From Deefgea rivuli DSM 18356 (GTDB taxonomy: Bacteria; Pseudomonadota; Gammaproteobacteria; Burkholderiales; Chitinibacteraceae), in NCBI RefSeq assembly GCF_000620145.1, contig NZ_KK211082.1:305198-369197 (forward strand): a stretch of 64,000 nucleotides of DNA, given 5' to 3'. Under the pieces are notes generated by a model, which made no database searches, was not told the DNA's origin, and saw nothing but the letters and a program-made list of their open reading frames with translations. Both the position numbers and the translations under genes were made by a program. Of this stretch, positions 21,215-28,861 are shown piece by piece (position 1 is the first letter of the stretch; every line of letters starts with the position of its first letter).

Positions 21215-22429
21215 ATGAATCCAAAACATCCAATCTATCTTGATTACTCAGCAACGACGCCAGTAGATCCGCGCGTTGCGGCCAAGATGATCCCTTACCT
21301 CACTGAAATGTTTGGCAATCCAGCCAGCCGTTCGCACCCGTATGGCTGGGAATCGGAAGCTGCGGTTGAAGACGCGCGTGAAGAAGTGGCGAAATTGGTG
21401 AATTGCGATCCAAAAGAAATCGTCTGGACTTCGGGTGCAACCGAATCAAATAACTTGGCGATCAAAGGTGCGGCGCACTTTTATCAAACCAAGGGCAAGC
21501 ACATTATTACAGTGAAAACTGAGCACAAAGCCGTGCTCGACACCGTACGTGAACTGGAACGCGAAGGTTTTGAAGCAACTTATCTCGACGTGCAAGACAA
21601 TGGTCTGATCGATTTGGCAGTGCTAAAAGCCGCCATTCGCCCAGACACGATTTTGATCTCGGTGATGTCAGTCAATAACGAAATCGGCGTGATCCAAGAC
21701 ATCGCGACGATCGGCGAAATCTGCCGCGAACGTGGCATTGTGTTCCATGTGGATAGTGCGCAAGCGACGGGTAAAATCGAAATTGATTTGGCTACATTGA
21801 AAGTGGATTTGATGAGCTTCTCGGCGCACAAAACCTATGGACCCAAAGGTATTGGTGCTTTGTACGTACGCCGCAAACCACGTATCCGTTTGGAAGCACA
21901 AATGCACGGTGGTGGTCATGAGCGTGGTTTCCGCTCTGGCACTTTGGCGACGCACCAAATCGCTGGCATGGGCGAAGCATTCAAAATCGCCCGTGAAGAT
22001 ATGGTCGAAGAAAACAAACGTATCGGCGCGCTGCGTGATCGTTTGTGGAATGGCCTTAAAGAAATCGAAGAAACGCATTTGAACGGCGATATGGAGCAAC
22101 GCGTACCGCATAATTTGAACGTGAGTTTCAATTATGTTGAAGGCGAATCACTGATTATGGCGCTCAAAGATTTGGCAGTATCGTCAGGCTCTGCCTGTAC
22201 TTCTGCCTCGCTAGAGCCATCGTATGTATTGCGCGCACTGGGTCGTTCAGACGAATTGGCGCACAGCTCGATTCGTTTCACGATTGGCCGCTTTACCACA
22301 GAAGCTGAAATCGATCACACGATTGCATTGTGCAAAGCGAAGATCGGCAAGCTGCGTGAATTGTCGCCATTGTGGGATATGTTCAAGGAAGGCATCGATA
22401 TCAGTACCATCGAATGGTCTGCCCATTGA
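21215..22429 (+). CDS. iscS: Cysteine desulfurase IscS
   Basis: PLP enzyme that transfers sulfur from cysteine to IscU and other acceptors. N-terminus [20 protein letters not shown], Schiff-base lysine in [12 protein letters not shown], and active Cys in [21 protein letters not shown]-type loop near residue 328. The C-terminal [12 protein letters not shown] segment contacts IscU in known complexes. Length 404 is exact for the family. GGAG lies about 9 bases before the ATG. Confidence 0.97.
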   Translation: MNPKHPIYLDYSATTPVDPRVAAKMIPYLTEMFGNPASRSHPYGWESEAAVEDAREEVAKLVNCDPKEIVWTSGATESNNLAIKGAAHFYQTKGKHIITVKTEHKAVLDTVRELEREGFEATYLDVQDNGLIDLAVLKAAIRPDTILISVMSVNNEIGVIQDIATIGEICRERGIVFHVDSAQATGKIEIDLATLKVDLMSFSAHKTYGPKGIGALYVRRKPRIRLEAQMHGGGHERGFRSGTLATHQIAGMGEAFKIAREDMVEENKRIGALRDRLWNGLKEIEETHLNGDMEQRVPHNLNVSFNYVEGESLIMALKDLAVSSGSACTSASLEPSYVLRALGRSDELAHSSIRFTIGRFTTEAEIDHTIALCKAKIGKLRELSPLWDMFKEGIDISTIEWSAH

Positions 22430-22550
22430 TTTTTCGCGGCTCGTTGCGCTACTCGGCGTTATAAAACCGCTAGTTTACATGCGTAAACGGCGCGGCTTTA
22501 TGCCTTGATTAGCACAACGATCCATCGAAAATCAGCGAACTGATTTAATT
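22428..22550. repeat. Imperfect long hairpin between iscS and iscU
   Basis: The left arm GATTTTTCGCGGCTCGTTGC pairs imperfectly with the right arm CAACGATCCATCGAAAATC. Inside, GCGTTATAAAACCGC faces GCGGCTTTATGCC, and GTTTACATGCGTAAAC (22473-22488) forms the apical stem. It fills most of the 171-base gap and could tune iscS versus iscUA mRNA levels. The left arm overlaps the iscS stop codon. Confidence 0.6.
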
Positions 22551-22600
22551 TTTGCAAACACTAGCATTCGCAAATAACTAGATAAATAGAGGCACACAAA

Positions 22601-22984
22601 ATGGCATATAGCGAACAAGTACTCGACCACTATGAAAACCCGCGTAATGTGGGTGCGTTTGATAAAGGCGACGATACCGTAGGTACGGGTATGGTTGGCG
22701 CACCAGCCTGTGGCGACGTGATGAAATTGCAGATTAAAGTCGGTGCTGATGGCCTGATTACTGATGCAAAATTCAAAACTTATGGCTGTGGCTCGGCCAT
22801 TGCTTCTTCATCACTCGTGACTGAGTGGGTAAAAGGCAAAACGCTAGATCAAGCTTTGGCGATCAAAAACACGCACATCGCTGAAGAACTCGCTTTGCCA
22901 CCTGTAAAAATCCATTGCTCGATTTTGGCGGAAGATGCGATCAAAGCGGCAGTTGAAGATTACAAACAAAAGCACGGCAATTAA
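22601..22984 (+). CDS. iscU: Fe-S scaffold protein IscU
   Basis: Scaffold on which [2Fe-2S] clusters are built. Cys37, Asp39 ([10 protein letters not shown]), Cys63 ([11 protein letters not shown]) and Cys106 ([12 protein letters not shown]) are the full ligand set; the HscA recognition motif LPPVK is present at residues 99-103. Length 127 matches E. coli IscU (128). It sits between two repeat elements in the isc operon. Confidence 0.97.
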   Translation: MAYSEQVLDHYENPRNVGAFDKGDDTVGTGMVGAPACGDVMKLQIKVGADGLITDAKFKTYGCGSAIASSSLVTEWVKGKTLDQALAIKNTHIAEELALPPVKIHCSILAEDAIKAAVEDYKQKHGN

Positions 22985-22990
22985 TTATCA

Positions 22991-23039
22991 GGGTATTGCT
23001 CTCTAGCAATTATTCAACAACGGCCATAGGTCAATACCC
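22991..23039. repeat. 49-bp paired-motif element between iscU and iscA (perfect ends)
   Basis: GGGTATT and AATACCC, both perfect. The first 22 bases (GGGTATTGCTCTCTAGCAAT and on) nearly equal those of the copy in metE at 44580 (GGGTATAGCGCTCTAGCAAT), which shows shared ancestry of an intergenic and an in-gene copy. It ends 13 bases before the iscA ATG. Confidence 0.8.
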
Positions 23040-23052
23040 CAATGGAGTTTAT

Positions 23053-23376
23053 ATGTCATTGACACTCAGCGAAGCGGCAGCGAATCACGTTGCCAATTTC
23101 ATCAAAAAGCGCGGCAAAGGCCTTGGCATTCGCTTGGCAGTGAAAACCTCTGGCTGCTCAGGCATGGCGTACAAGCTCGAATTTGTCGACGTTGAAAGCG
23201 ATACTGACTTGGTATTTGAAAGCTTTGGTGCCAAAATCTTTACCGATGCCAAATCGTTGGCTTATCTCGACGGCACCGAACTGGACTACACCAAAGAAGG
23301 CCTGAACGAAGGGTTTAAGTTTAATAATCCCAACGTCAAAAATGAATGCGGCTGCGGCGAAAGCTTTGGCGTCTGA
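23053..23376 (+). CDS. iscA: Iron-sulfur assembly protein IscA
   Basis: A-type carrier that receives clusters or iron from the IscU machinery. Conserved cysteines lie in [14 protein letters not shown] and [11 protein letters not shown]. The start [13 protein letters not shown] (107 residues) has GGAG upstream; the in-frame extension runs through the 49-bp repeat and is not believable as protein. Fourth gene of the isc operon. Confidence 0.95.
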   Translation: MSLTLSEAAANHVANFIKKRGKGLGIRLAVKTSGCSGMAYKLEFVDVESDTDLVFESFGAKIFTDAKSLAYLDGTELDYTKEGLNEGFKFNNPNVKNECGCGESFGV

Positions 23377-23377
23377 C

Positions 23378-23462
23378 CGTGAGGTGTAAGTGTGAGGCGT
23401 GAGGTGAAAACCTTGCCTCGCTACGCTTCACACCGATCCCCTCACTTCTCACACTGCATAGC
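23378..23462. repeat. GTGAGG-rich inverted repeat between iscA and hscB
   Basis: GTGTGAGGCGTGAGG (with a second GTGAGGTG nearby) faces CCCTCACTTCTCACAC across about 40 bases. It is a REP-like hairpin lying in the transcribed operon. Confidence 0.5.
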
Positions 23463-23464
23463 CC

Positions 23465-23995
23465 ATGATTAATTTCGCTCAATCCCATTTCGACCTATTT
23501 GCGCTGCCAACGACTTTTGCGCTCGATGCCAAACTGCTCGATGCCCGCTACCGTGAACACGTCGCCCAATACCATCCCGACCGTTTTGCCACAGCCTCTG
23601 ATGCCGATCGTCGCCTTAGCCTGCAAGCCACCACGCACATCAACGAAGCGTATCAGACCTTAAAATCAGGCCTCGCGCGTGGACGCTATTTGCTTAAATT
23701 GGCAGGCGTCGACACGCAAGAAGAAACCAATACGGCGATGCCGATGGACTTTTTGATGGCGCAAATGGAATGGCGCGAAGGGATTGCGGAAGCGAAAGCC
23801 AGCCAAAATATCGAAGCACTAGAAAATCTCGCCAGCGAAATGCACGCCGAAATCCAAGCGCTAGAAAGTAAGCTCGCCACACAAATCGACGTGCAACAAG
23901 ATTTCAGCAGCGCAGCAGTCAGCGTTCGCAAACTGCGGTTTATGGAAAAGCTAGAGCAAGAAATTGGTGATGCGATTGAAGCGGTGATGTATTAA
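23465..23995 (+). CDS. hscB: J-domain co-chaperone HscB
   Basis: DnaJ-type partner that delivers IscU to HscA. The J-domain (residues 1-75) has the HPD motif in QYHPDRFA; the C-terminal three-helix bundle begins at residue about 90 (DFLMAQMEWREGIAEA), which binds IscU. Length 176 fits. Upstream of hscA across 212 bases with two repeats. Confidence 0.95.
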   Translation: MINFAQSHFDLFALPTTFALDAKLLDARYREHVAQYHPDRFATASDADRRLSLQATTHINEAYQTLKSGLARGRYLLKLAGVDTQEETNTAMPMDFLMAQMEWREGIAEAKASQNIEALENLASEMHAEIQALESKLATQIDVQQDFSSAAVSVRKLRFMEKLEQEIGDAIEAVMY

Positions 23996-24007
23996 GTATT
24001 GGAACTC

Positions 24008-24064
24008 GTAGGGTGGGCTTTAGCCCACCGAGCTACAATATTGGTGGGCTAAAGCCCACCCTAC
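24008..24064. repeat. Perfect 22-bp inverted repeat (GTAGGGTGGGC type)
   Basis: GTAGGGTGGGCTTTAGCCCA (then CC) is exactly mirrored 13 bases later by a GGTGGGCTAAAGCCCA..CTAC arm. Each arm is itself a near palindrome (GGTGGGCT/AGCCCACC), so it can fold as one long stem or two short ones. The GTAGGGTGGGC motif recurs in many unrelated bacteria as a REP-like sequence. Confidence 0.8.
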
Positions 24065-24126
24065 GCCGCTACGCTGTTCTAATCTCCGCCACGTTGACGG
24101 CGCTCAACCCGCTCTAAAAATTAGAA

Positions 24127-24175
24127 GGGTATATACCTAAAGCCATTTAATACCAATAGCTTCAGGCATATACCT
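24127..24175. repeat. 49-bp paired-motif element between hscB and hscA: GGGTAT..ATACCT
   Basis: One mismatch, T for the last C. The ends pair as GGTATATACCT-like palindromes; the core contains AAAGCC and AGCTTCAGG. Second of three copies in the isc operon, 33 bases before hscA. Confidence 0.72.
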
Positions 24176-24207
24176 TATAAAATTTATTATTATTAGGATT
24201 TAAGCCA

Positions 24208-26064
24208 ATGGCTTTGTTGCAAATCTCCGAACCCGGCCTTTCTGCCGCACCGCATCAACACCGCCTTGCGGTGGGGATAGACTTGGGTACGACCAATTCC
24301 TTGGTGGCGACGGTCAAAAGCGGTAGCGCCGCCTGTTTGCCCGACCATGATGGCAGAACCTTGCTGCCCTCCGTGGTGCATTACGGCATGGATGGCGATA
24401 TTTTGATTGGCCACACGGCACAGCAAAAGCAAAATGAAGATCCAAGCAATACGCTAGTTTCGGTGAAACGCTTTATGGGTCGGGGCATCAATGACATCGC
24501 TGATTTAGCCACACCATATCGCTTTGTTGATGAGCCGGGCATGCTCAAAATCGTTACGCGTGCGGGGATTAAAAGTCCGGTTGAAGTGTCGAGCGAAATC
24601 CTCAAAAACCTCAAAGCCCGCGCCGAAGAAAGCCTCGGCGGCGAGCTGGTTGGCGCGGTGATTACTGTTCCGGCGTATTTTGACGACGCGCAACGCCAAG
24701 CCACCAAAGACGCGGCGACGCTCGCTGGCCTGAATGTCCTGCGTTTATTGAATGAACCGACGGCCGCTGCGATTGCCTATGGTCTGGACAACAGTTCGGA
24801 AGGCACCTACGTCATTTACGATTTGGGCGGCGGTACGTTCGACGTATCGATTCTGGAATTAACACGCGGCGTATTTGAAGTTCGCGCCACATCGGGCGAT
24901 TCGCAGCTCGGTGGCGATGATTTTGACCACCGTATTTATTGCTGGATTCTAGAGCAAGCCGATATTCACGGCCCAAATCCCAACGACACACGCCTACTCC
25001 TGACGCGCGCGCGCGAAGCCAAAGAAGCACTCACCGATCATCTCAGCACCCAAATTACCGCCGTATTATCCGACGGTGCGATTGTTGATTTAACGCTCAC
25101 CGCCGAGCAGTTCCACACGATGACCGCGCATCAAATCAGCAAAACGCTGCTGCCGGTCAAAAAAGCGCTGCGCGATGCCAAGCTGAAAATTGAAGACGTA
25201 AAAGGCGTGGTACTGGTTGGCGGCGCGACGCGCATGCCGCATGTACGCAAAGCGGTGCGCGAACTCTTCGGTCAAGAGCCGCTGACCAATCTCGACCCCG
25301 ATAAAGTCGTGGCGATTGGCGCAGCGATTCAGGCCAATGTGCTCGCTGGCAATAAAGGTGACGACGAATGGTTGTTGCTGGATGTGATTCCACTCTCGCT
25401 CGGCCTAGAAACGATGGGTGGCTTGGTCGAAAAAGTCATTCCACGCAATAGCACGATTCCGACCGCGCGCGCGCAAGAGTTCACGACGTTTAAAGACGGC
25501 CAAACCGCGATGGCGATTCATGTACTGCAAGGCGAGCGCGAGCTGGTTACCGATTGCCGTAGCTTGGCGCGGTTCGAGTTACGCGGCATTCCACCGATGG
25601 TCGCTGGCGCAGCACGAATTCGCGTGACCTTCCAAGTCGATGCGGATGGTCTGCTGTCGGTTTCAGCGCGTGAGCAATCCACCGGCATCGAAGCCAGCAT
25701 TGCAGTGAAACCGTCGTATGGCCTCGCCGACGATGAAATCGCGCGAATGCTGACTGAATCGATGACGCACGCGCAAGTCGACGTGCAAGCGCGCAAACTC
25801 GCCGAAGCACGCGTTGAAGCAGAAAGCATTGTCACAGCCGTGCTGGTGGCGCTCGATACTGACGGGCATTTGCTCGATGCGAGCGAGCGCACGCCGATTG
25901 ATGCGGCGATTAGCGAATTACACGCAGCATCAAGCAGCAATGATGCGAATGCGATTATTGCCGCGACCGAAGCGCTGAACGCTGCTACCGATGAATTTGC
26001 CAGCCGCCGGATGAATGCCGCCGTTAAGCGTGGTTTGGCTGGCCATAAAATTACTGAAATTTAA
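24208..26064 (+). CDS. hscA: Hsp70-type chaperone HscA
   Basis: ATP-driven chaperone that releases clusters from IscU. ATPase domain residues about 20-385: [28 protein letters not shown] and [14 protein letters not shown]. The substrate domain starts near [14 protein letters not shown]. Length 618 is normal. Its C-terminal codons ([14 protein letters not shown]) are followed, 33 bases after the stop, by a diverged repeat of the same 15 codons. Confidence 0.96.
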   Translation: MALLQISEPGLSAAPHQHRLAVGIDLGTTNSLVATVKSGSAACLPDHDGRTLLPSVVHYGMDGDILIGHTAQQKQNEDPSNTLVSVKRFMGRGINDIADLATPYRFVDEPGMLKIVTRAGIKSPVEVSSEILKNLKARAEESLGGELVGAVITVPAYFDDAQRQATKDAATLAGLNVLRLLNEPTAAAIAYGLDNSSEGTYVIYDLGGGTFDVSILELTRGVFEVRATSGDSQLGGDDFDHRIYCWILEQADIHGPNPNDTRLLLTRAREAKEALTDHLSTQITAVLSDGAIVDLTLTAEQFHTMTAHQISKTLLPVKKALRDAKLKIEDVKGVVLVGGATRMPHVRKAVRELFGQEPLTNLDPDKVVAIGAAIQANVLAGNKGDDEWLLLDVIPLSLGLETMGGLVEKVIPRNSTIPTARAQEFTTFKDGQTAMAIHVLQGERELVTDCRSLARFELRGIPPMVAGAARIRVTFQVDADGLLSVSAREQSTGIEASIAVKPSYGLADDEIARMLTESMTHAQVDVQARKLAEARVEAESIVTAVLVALDTDGHLLDASERTPIDAAISELHAASSSNDANAIIAATEALNAATDEFASRRMNAAVKRGLAGHKITEI

Positions 26065-26097
26065 CGATCAAATCGGCCTTGCGATAGAGAAAATACT

Positions 26098-26142
26098 GCC
26101 GTAAAACGCGGCGAGGCTGGCTACAAAATGACTGAGATTTAA
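26098..26142 (+). pseudogene. Detached second copy of the hscA 3' end
   Basis: In frame it reads AVKRGEAGYKMTEI followed by TAA, against [17 protein letters not shown] at the real hscA end (26020-26064). Of fifteen codons, six differ only at a silent third base (GTT/GTA, AAG/AAA, CGT/CGC, GGT/GGC, GAA/GAG and similar) and three change the residue. That pattern suggests a fragment of a once-functional HscA homologue rather than a recent copy error. No start codon or rest of gene is present. Confidence 0.75.
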
Positions 26143-26153
26143 GGATTATTTGC

Positions 26154-26492
26154 ATGACACAAATTGTAGTTTTACCGCACCCTACCCTCTGTCCTGATGG
26201 CGCAGTGTTGGACGTTGAGCCTGGCACCACCATTTGCGATGCGCTGCTCGCCAATGACATTGAAATTGAGCATGCCTGTGAAAAATCCTGCGCCTGCACC
26301 ACTTGCCACGTCTTGGTGCGCGAAGGTTTAGCGAGCTTGAATGAAGCCGATGAGCTAGAAGAAGATCAGCTGGATAAAGCCTGGGGCTTAGAAGCCTGCT
26401 CACGTTTATCGTGCCAAGCTGAAGTGGCGAATGTTGAACTCGTTGTTGAGCTGCCAAAATACACCATCAATCACGCGCGCGAACATCATTAA
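26154..26492 (+). CDS. fdx: ISC-type [2Fe-2S] ferredoxin
   Basis: Electron donor for cluster assembly by IscS/IscU. Cluster ligands lie in EHACEKSCACTTCHVLV plus a distal Cys in SRLSCQAEV, the adrenodoxin-type spacing. Length 112. AAGGA precedes the ATG; the start lies 11 bases after the detached hscA tail, which therefore forms part of the fdx leader. Seventh gene of the operon. Confidence 0.95.
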   Translation: MTQIVVLPHPTLCPDGAVLDVEPGTTICDALLANDIEIEHACEKSCACTTCHVLVREGLASLNEADELEEDQLDKAWGLEACSRLSCQAEVANVELVVELPKYTINHAREHH

Positions 26493-26527
26493 TATAAGGC
26501 AATAGGCAGATCAACCCTGCCTTGTAT

Positions 26528-26576
26528 AGGTATATCCATACAGCGCTTAGTTAATAATGCCTACAGCTAAATACCC
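26528..26576. repeat. 49-bp paired-motif element between fdx and iscX: AGGTAT..ATACCC
   Basis: One mismatch at base 1. Core TAGTTAATAATGCCTACAGC is the closest to an apparent family consensus, and the degenerate copy at 8022 resembles it. It ends 16 bases before the iscX ATG. Confidence 0.75.
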
Positions 26577-26592
26577 ATCAGGAGAACAAGTC

Positions 26593-26787
26593 ATGAAATG
26601 GACCGATAGCCGCGAAATCGCAATTGAATTATCAGAGAAATATCCTGACGTTGATCCGACCAAGCTGCACTTTGTCGAGCTACGCGATTGGGTTTTGGCG
26701 CTAGATGGATTTGATGACGATCCAAAGCATTGCGGCGAAAAAATTCTTGAAGCGATTCAATTGATGTGGATGGATGAGGCTGAATAA
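26593..26787 (+). CDS. iscX: IscX (YfhJ) small acidic regulator of Fe-S assembly
   Basis: 64-residue acidic protein that binds IscS and iron and tunes cluster assembly. MKWTDSREIAIELSEKYPDV, then FDDDPKHCGEKILEAIQLMW and the ending MDEAE match E. coli IscX. AGGAG lies before the ATG; an in-frame upstream ATG would run into the 49-bp repeat and is rejected. Last gene of the isc operon. Its final codons are repeated twice downstream. Confidence 0.93.
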   Translation: MKWTDSREIAIELSEKYPDVDPTKLHFVELRDWVLALDGFDDDPKHCGEKILEAIQLMWMDEAE

Positions 26788-26809
26788 ATCATTCCAATCG
26801 ACTGAAAAA

Positions 26810-26911
26810 ATTCTCGAAGAGATGGAAATGATATGGATGGGTGAAGCCGAATAATTCATATCGAATCTAGAAGAAATGAAGATGATGTGGATCGATGAAG
26901 CGGAGTAAATC
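26810..26911 (+). pseudogene. Two detached, diverged copies of the iscX 3' end
   Basis: First copy (about 26810-26854) reads ILEEMEMIWMGEAE-stop; second (about 26870-26911) reads LEEMKMMWIDEAE-stop; the real iscX ends ILEAIQLMWMDEAE-stop. Each ends in its own TAA, and spacers of about 15-22 bases separate them. Differences are spread over silent and conservative positions. Neither copy has a start codon or upstream homology. They look like leftovers of two former 3' ends. Confidence 0.75.
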
Positions 26912-27022
26912 GCTTCAACCGGCTCAAAAAACCACACATTTTCGCACTCACTATCCAGCAATTCGCGCGGTAATTGCAGCGACTAGCCAACAAAAAAATC
27001 GAATACAGTAAGCTTAAAACCA

Positions 27023-27054
27023 TAAAGTCAGCGTCGTTATTTACGCTGACTTTA
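27023..27054. terminator. Bidirectional hairpin ending the isc operon
   Basis: An 11-bp perfect stem TAAAGTCAGCG/CGCTGACTTTA with a 10-base loop and A/T-rich flanks. The T-run is short, so termination strength is uncertain. Confidence 0.65.
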
Positions 27055-27132
27055 TCGCATCAGCTGAACCCCTCATTTCGCCGCACATTAGAATCCGCTA
27101 AACTGATCTTTTGTCGCAATTCGGCGCTCTTC

Positions 27133-28080
27133 ATGCCTCAAACTCATTTATCTGCCGCCCAACATTTACTCAGCGCTCGGCAGCAACTCGCGCCGCTCTT
27201 GGCACTTGAGCCCAGTGAACACAGCTTGGTGATGCAAGTCGCCGAACTGGTGCAGCATATTTATTCCAGTTGCGAAAAAAATGCCAACGTCGCATTAGCA
27301 ATGATTCAACTCGATACCGATGCACCCTATGCTGTTCGCCATGCCGTCAATGTTGCCGTTGTCGTCAATTTAGCGTTGCAAAATCTAGGGCTATCGGAAG
27401 GCGAGCGCTGGCATTTTGTCGCTGCAGCGCTGACGATGAATATTGGTATGTATGAGTTGCAAAATGAACTAGCGCAGCAAAGCAGCGCGCTGAACGATGA
27501 GCAAAAAGCTCAAATTCGCCAGCACCCCGCCGTAGGACGTGAGCTTTTACGCAATGCGGGCGTGGCCGATGCGATTTGGCTGGAATGCGTGTCGCAACAT
27601 CACGAAGCGCCCGATGGCAGCGGCTATCCACTCCAACTGGCTGGCGATGATATTTTATTTGGTGCGCGTCTAATTGGTATTGCTGATCGCTATTGCGCGT
27701 TGTTGTCGAACACGACCTATCGCAGCAGCCAATCAGCCGATCTAGCTCTGCAAACCTCGCTCAAGAGTGAAGGCGGTAGCGTGGATGAAAAACTGGTGAA
27801 CTTATTCAGCCAGACTATCGGCAGCTACCCACCAGGCTCGGTGGTGGCGCTCAAGAATGGCGAATGCGGTGTCGTGATGAAATACGATAGACAATCGGGC
27901 GCACCGCAGGTGTTAGCGCTCTTCACGGCAAACGATCAGCTCTATGATCATCCCCTAAAACGCAACTGCCTATTGCCTGAATTTGAAATTCAAAAAGTGC
28001 TCGATAACCGAATCATCGCGGGCGCAATGCCGTTGGCGTTTATTTGGGGGAAAGACGCCAATAAAAATGGACCCGTTTAG
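27133..28080 (+). CDS. HD-GYP-like domain protein with degenerate HD site
   Basis: Cytoplasmic protein of 315 residues. Residues about 75-215 form an HD-GYP-like helical domain: HPAVGRELLRNAG and SQHHEAPDGSGYP are the later histidine and GYP-loop motifs. The position of the defining His-Asp pair (usually LLHDIGK) reads LTMNIGMYE, so the HD dyad is missing and phosphodiesterase activity on cyclic di-GMP is doubtful. It may act as a sensor or scaffold. The start MPQTHLSAAQ is preferred because a longer ORF would run through the isc terminator. Confidence 0.78.
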   Translation: MPQTHLSAAQHLLSARQQLAPLLALEPSEHSLVMQVAELVQHIYSSCEKNANVALAMIQLDTDAPYAVRHAVNVAVVVNLALQNLGLSEGERWHFVAAALTMNIGMYELQNELAQQSSALNDEQKAQIRQHPAVGRELLRNAGVADAIWLECVSQHHEAPDGSGYPLQLAGDDILFGARLIGIADRYCALLSNTTYRSSQSADLALQTSLKSEGGSVDEKLVNLFSQTIGSYPPGSVVALKNGECGVVMKYDRQSGAPQVLALFTANDQLYDHPLKRNCLLPEFEIQKVLDNRIIAGAMPLAFIWGKDANKNGPV

Positions 28081-28089
28081 AGTCCATTT
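28065..28089. terminator. Hairpin overlapping the stop of the HD-GYP-like gene
   Basis: AAATGGAC and GTCCATTT form an 8-bp stem around the TAG stop; the flanks are A-rich and T-rich. Placed between two convergent genes, it can serve both. Confidence 0.6.
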
Positions 28090-28112
28090 AAATTCAAGCA
28101 CACAATGAAGCG

Positions 28113-28391
28113 TTATTTTGTCGCTGGCGCTGAAGCACGATTGGCGCGCATTTCGGCATGTTTTGCGCGCATTTGTTTATGCCAGGCTTTGCGTTCTTCT
28201 AAAGACACTACGCCGTCATTATTCGTGTCCATTTTATTAAAATGTGTTTCAGCTAATTTCAAAAATTCAGCCTTGGTGATATCGCCTTTCGGCATACCTT
28301 CCATACCGTGCATACCACCCGATCCCGCAAATGCAGCTGGACTTACCGCTAAAACAATCGCCAATGCAGCTGCTTTTAGATTGAGATTCAT
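28113..28391 (-). CDS. Secreted EF-hand protein
   Basis: Small exported protein, 92 residues. A signal peptide (MNLNLKAAALAIVLAVSPAA, cut after AFA) is followed by a short Gly/Met-rich stretch and one clear EF-hand loop DTNNDGVVSLEE with preceding helix FLKLAETHFNKM, then a basic Ala-rich helix. An earlier, poorer EF-like segment GDITKAEF suggests half of a pair. Probably a periplasmic calcium-binding protein; role unknown. Confidence 0.75.
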   Translation of the reverse strand: MNLNLKAAALAIVLAVSPAAFAGSGGMHGMEGMPKGDITKAEFLKLAETHFNKMDTNNDGVVSLEERKAWHKQMRAKHAEMRANRASAPATK

Positions 28392-28486
28392 TTTAATTCT
28401 CCGATCTGCAAACTACACCCTGTAGTTTGTTCTGTGTGATATAACGTCGCAATCCATAAACTGGTTGACACCGCAAAGGTAAGAAG

Positions 28487-28798
28487 ATGAATTTCGCAGA
28501 ACAACTCGCAACATTAGCAACGATTGATCATTTAGCCGCGCTCGAATTACTCGACGGCGATACCGTCATCGCCCGCATTGAAAACAAGCCCGGCCAAGCC
28601 GGTAGCGTTCGCGTGTATCACGCGCTATTTCAAGAGTTTGGCGCAGTTGATGCGCTGGCCGCACAAAAAGGTTTACGCATTTATGCAGAGCACACGGCAG
28701 ATGCGATCAGCTTTCCGGGCAAACATCCAAACATTGACCGCCTGATCGAGATTGCTGCTCAAAACCAAGCTTTAGCAGTACGTTTGATTGCAGCCTAA
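28487..28798 (+). CDS. DUF2322-like conserved protein
   Basis: Cytoplasmic protein of 103 residues without membrane segment. The stretch NKPGQAGSVRVYHALFQEFG, then GLRIYAEHTADA and GKHPNIDRL resembles the DUF2322 family seen in Beta- and Gammaproteobacteria. Function of the family is unknown to me. It stands alone between an EF-hand gene and a palindromic terminator. Confidence 0.6.
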   Translation: MNFAEQLATLATIDHLAALELLDGDTVIARIENKPGQAGSVRVYHALFQEFGAVDALAAQKGLRIYAEHTADAISFPGKHPNIDRLIEIAAQNQALAVRLIAA

Positions 28799-28822
28799 GC
28801 TGCAAGCCGTCAATTTAAGCCA

Positions 28823-28852
28823 AAAAAATGGACTCCATGGAGTCCATTTTTT
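28823..28852. terminator. Perfect palindromic bidirectional terminator
   Basis: AAAAAATGGACTCC followed by its inverted copy through a central CCATGG, ending TTTTTT. It serves the DUF2322-like gene and the convergent rhlE. Confidence 0.88.
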
Positions 28853-28861
28853 AATTCAAGT

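Larger units (their letters stand above)
26788..27132. other. 345-base region after iscX
   Basis: Holds the two detached iscX tails, unremarkable A-rich sequence, and the isc terminator at 27023-27054, then the leader of the HD-GYP-like gene. No independent ORF is supported. Confidence 0.7.
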
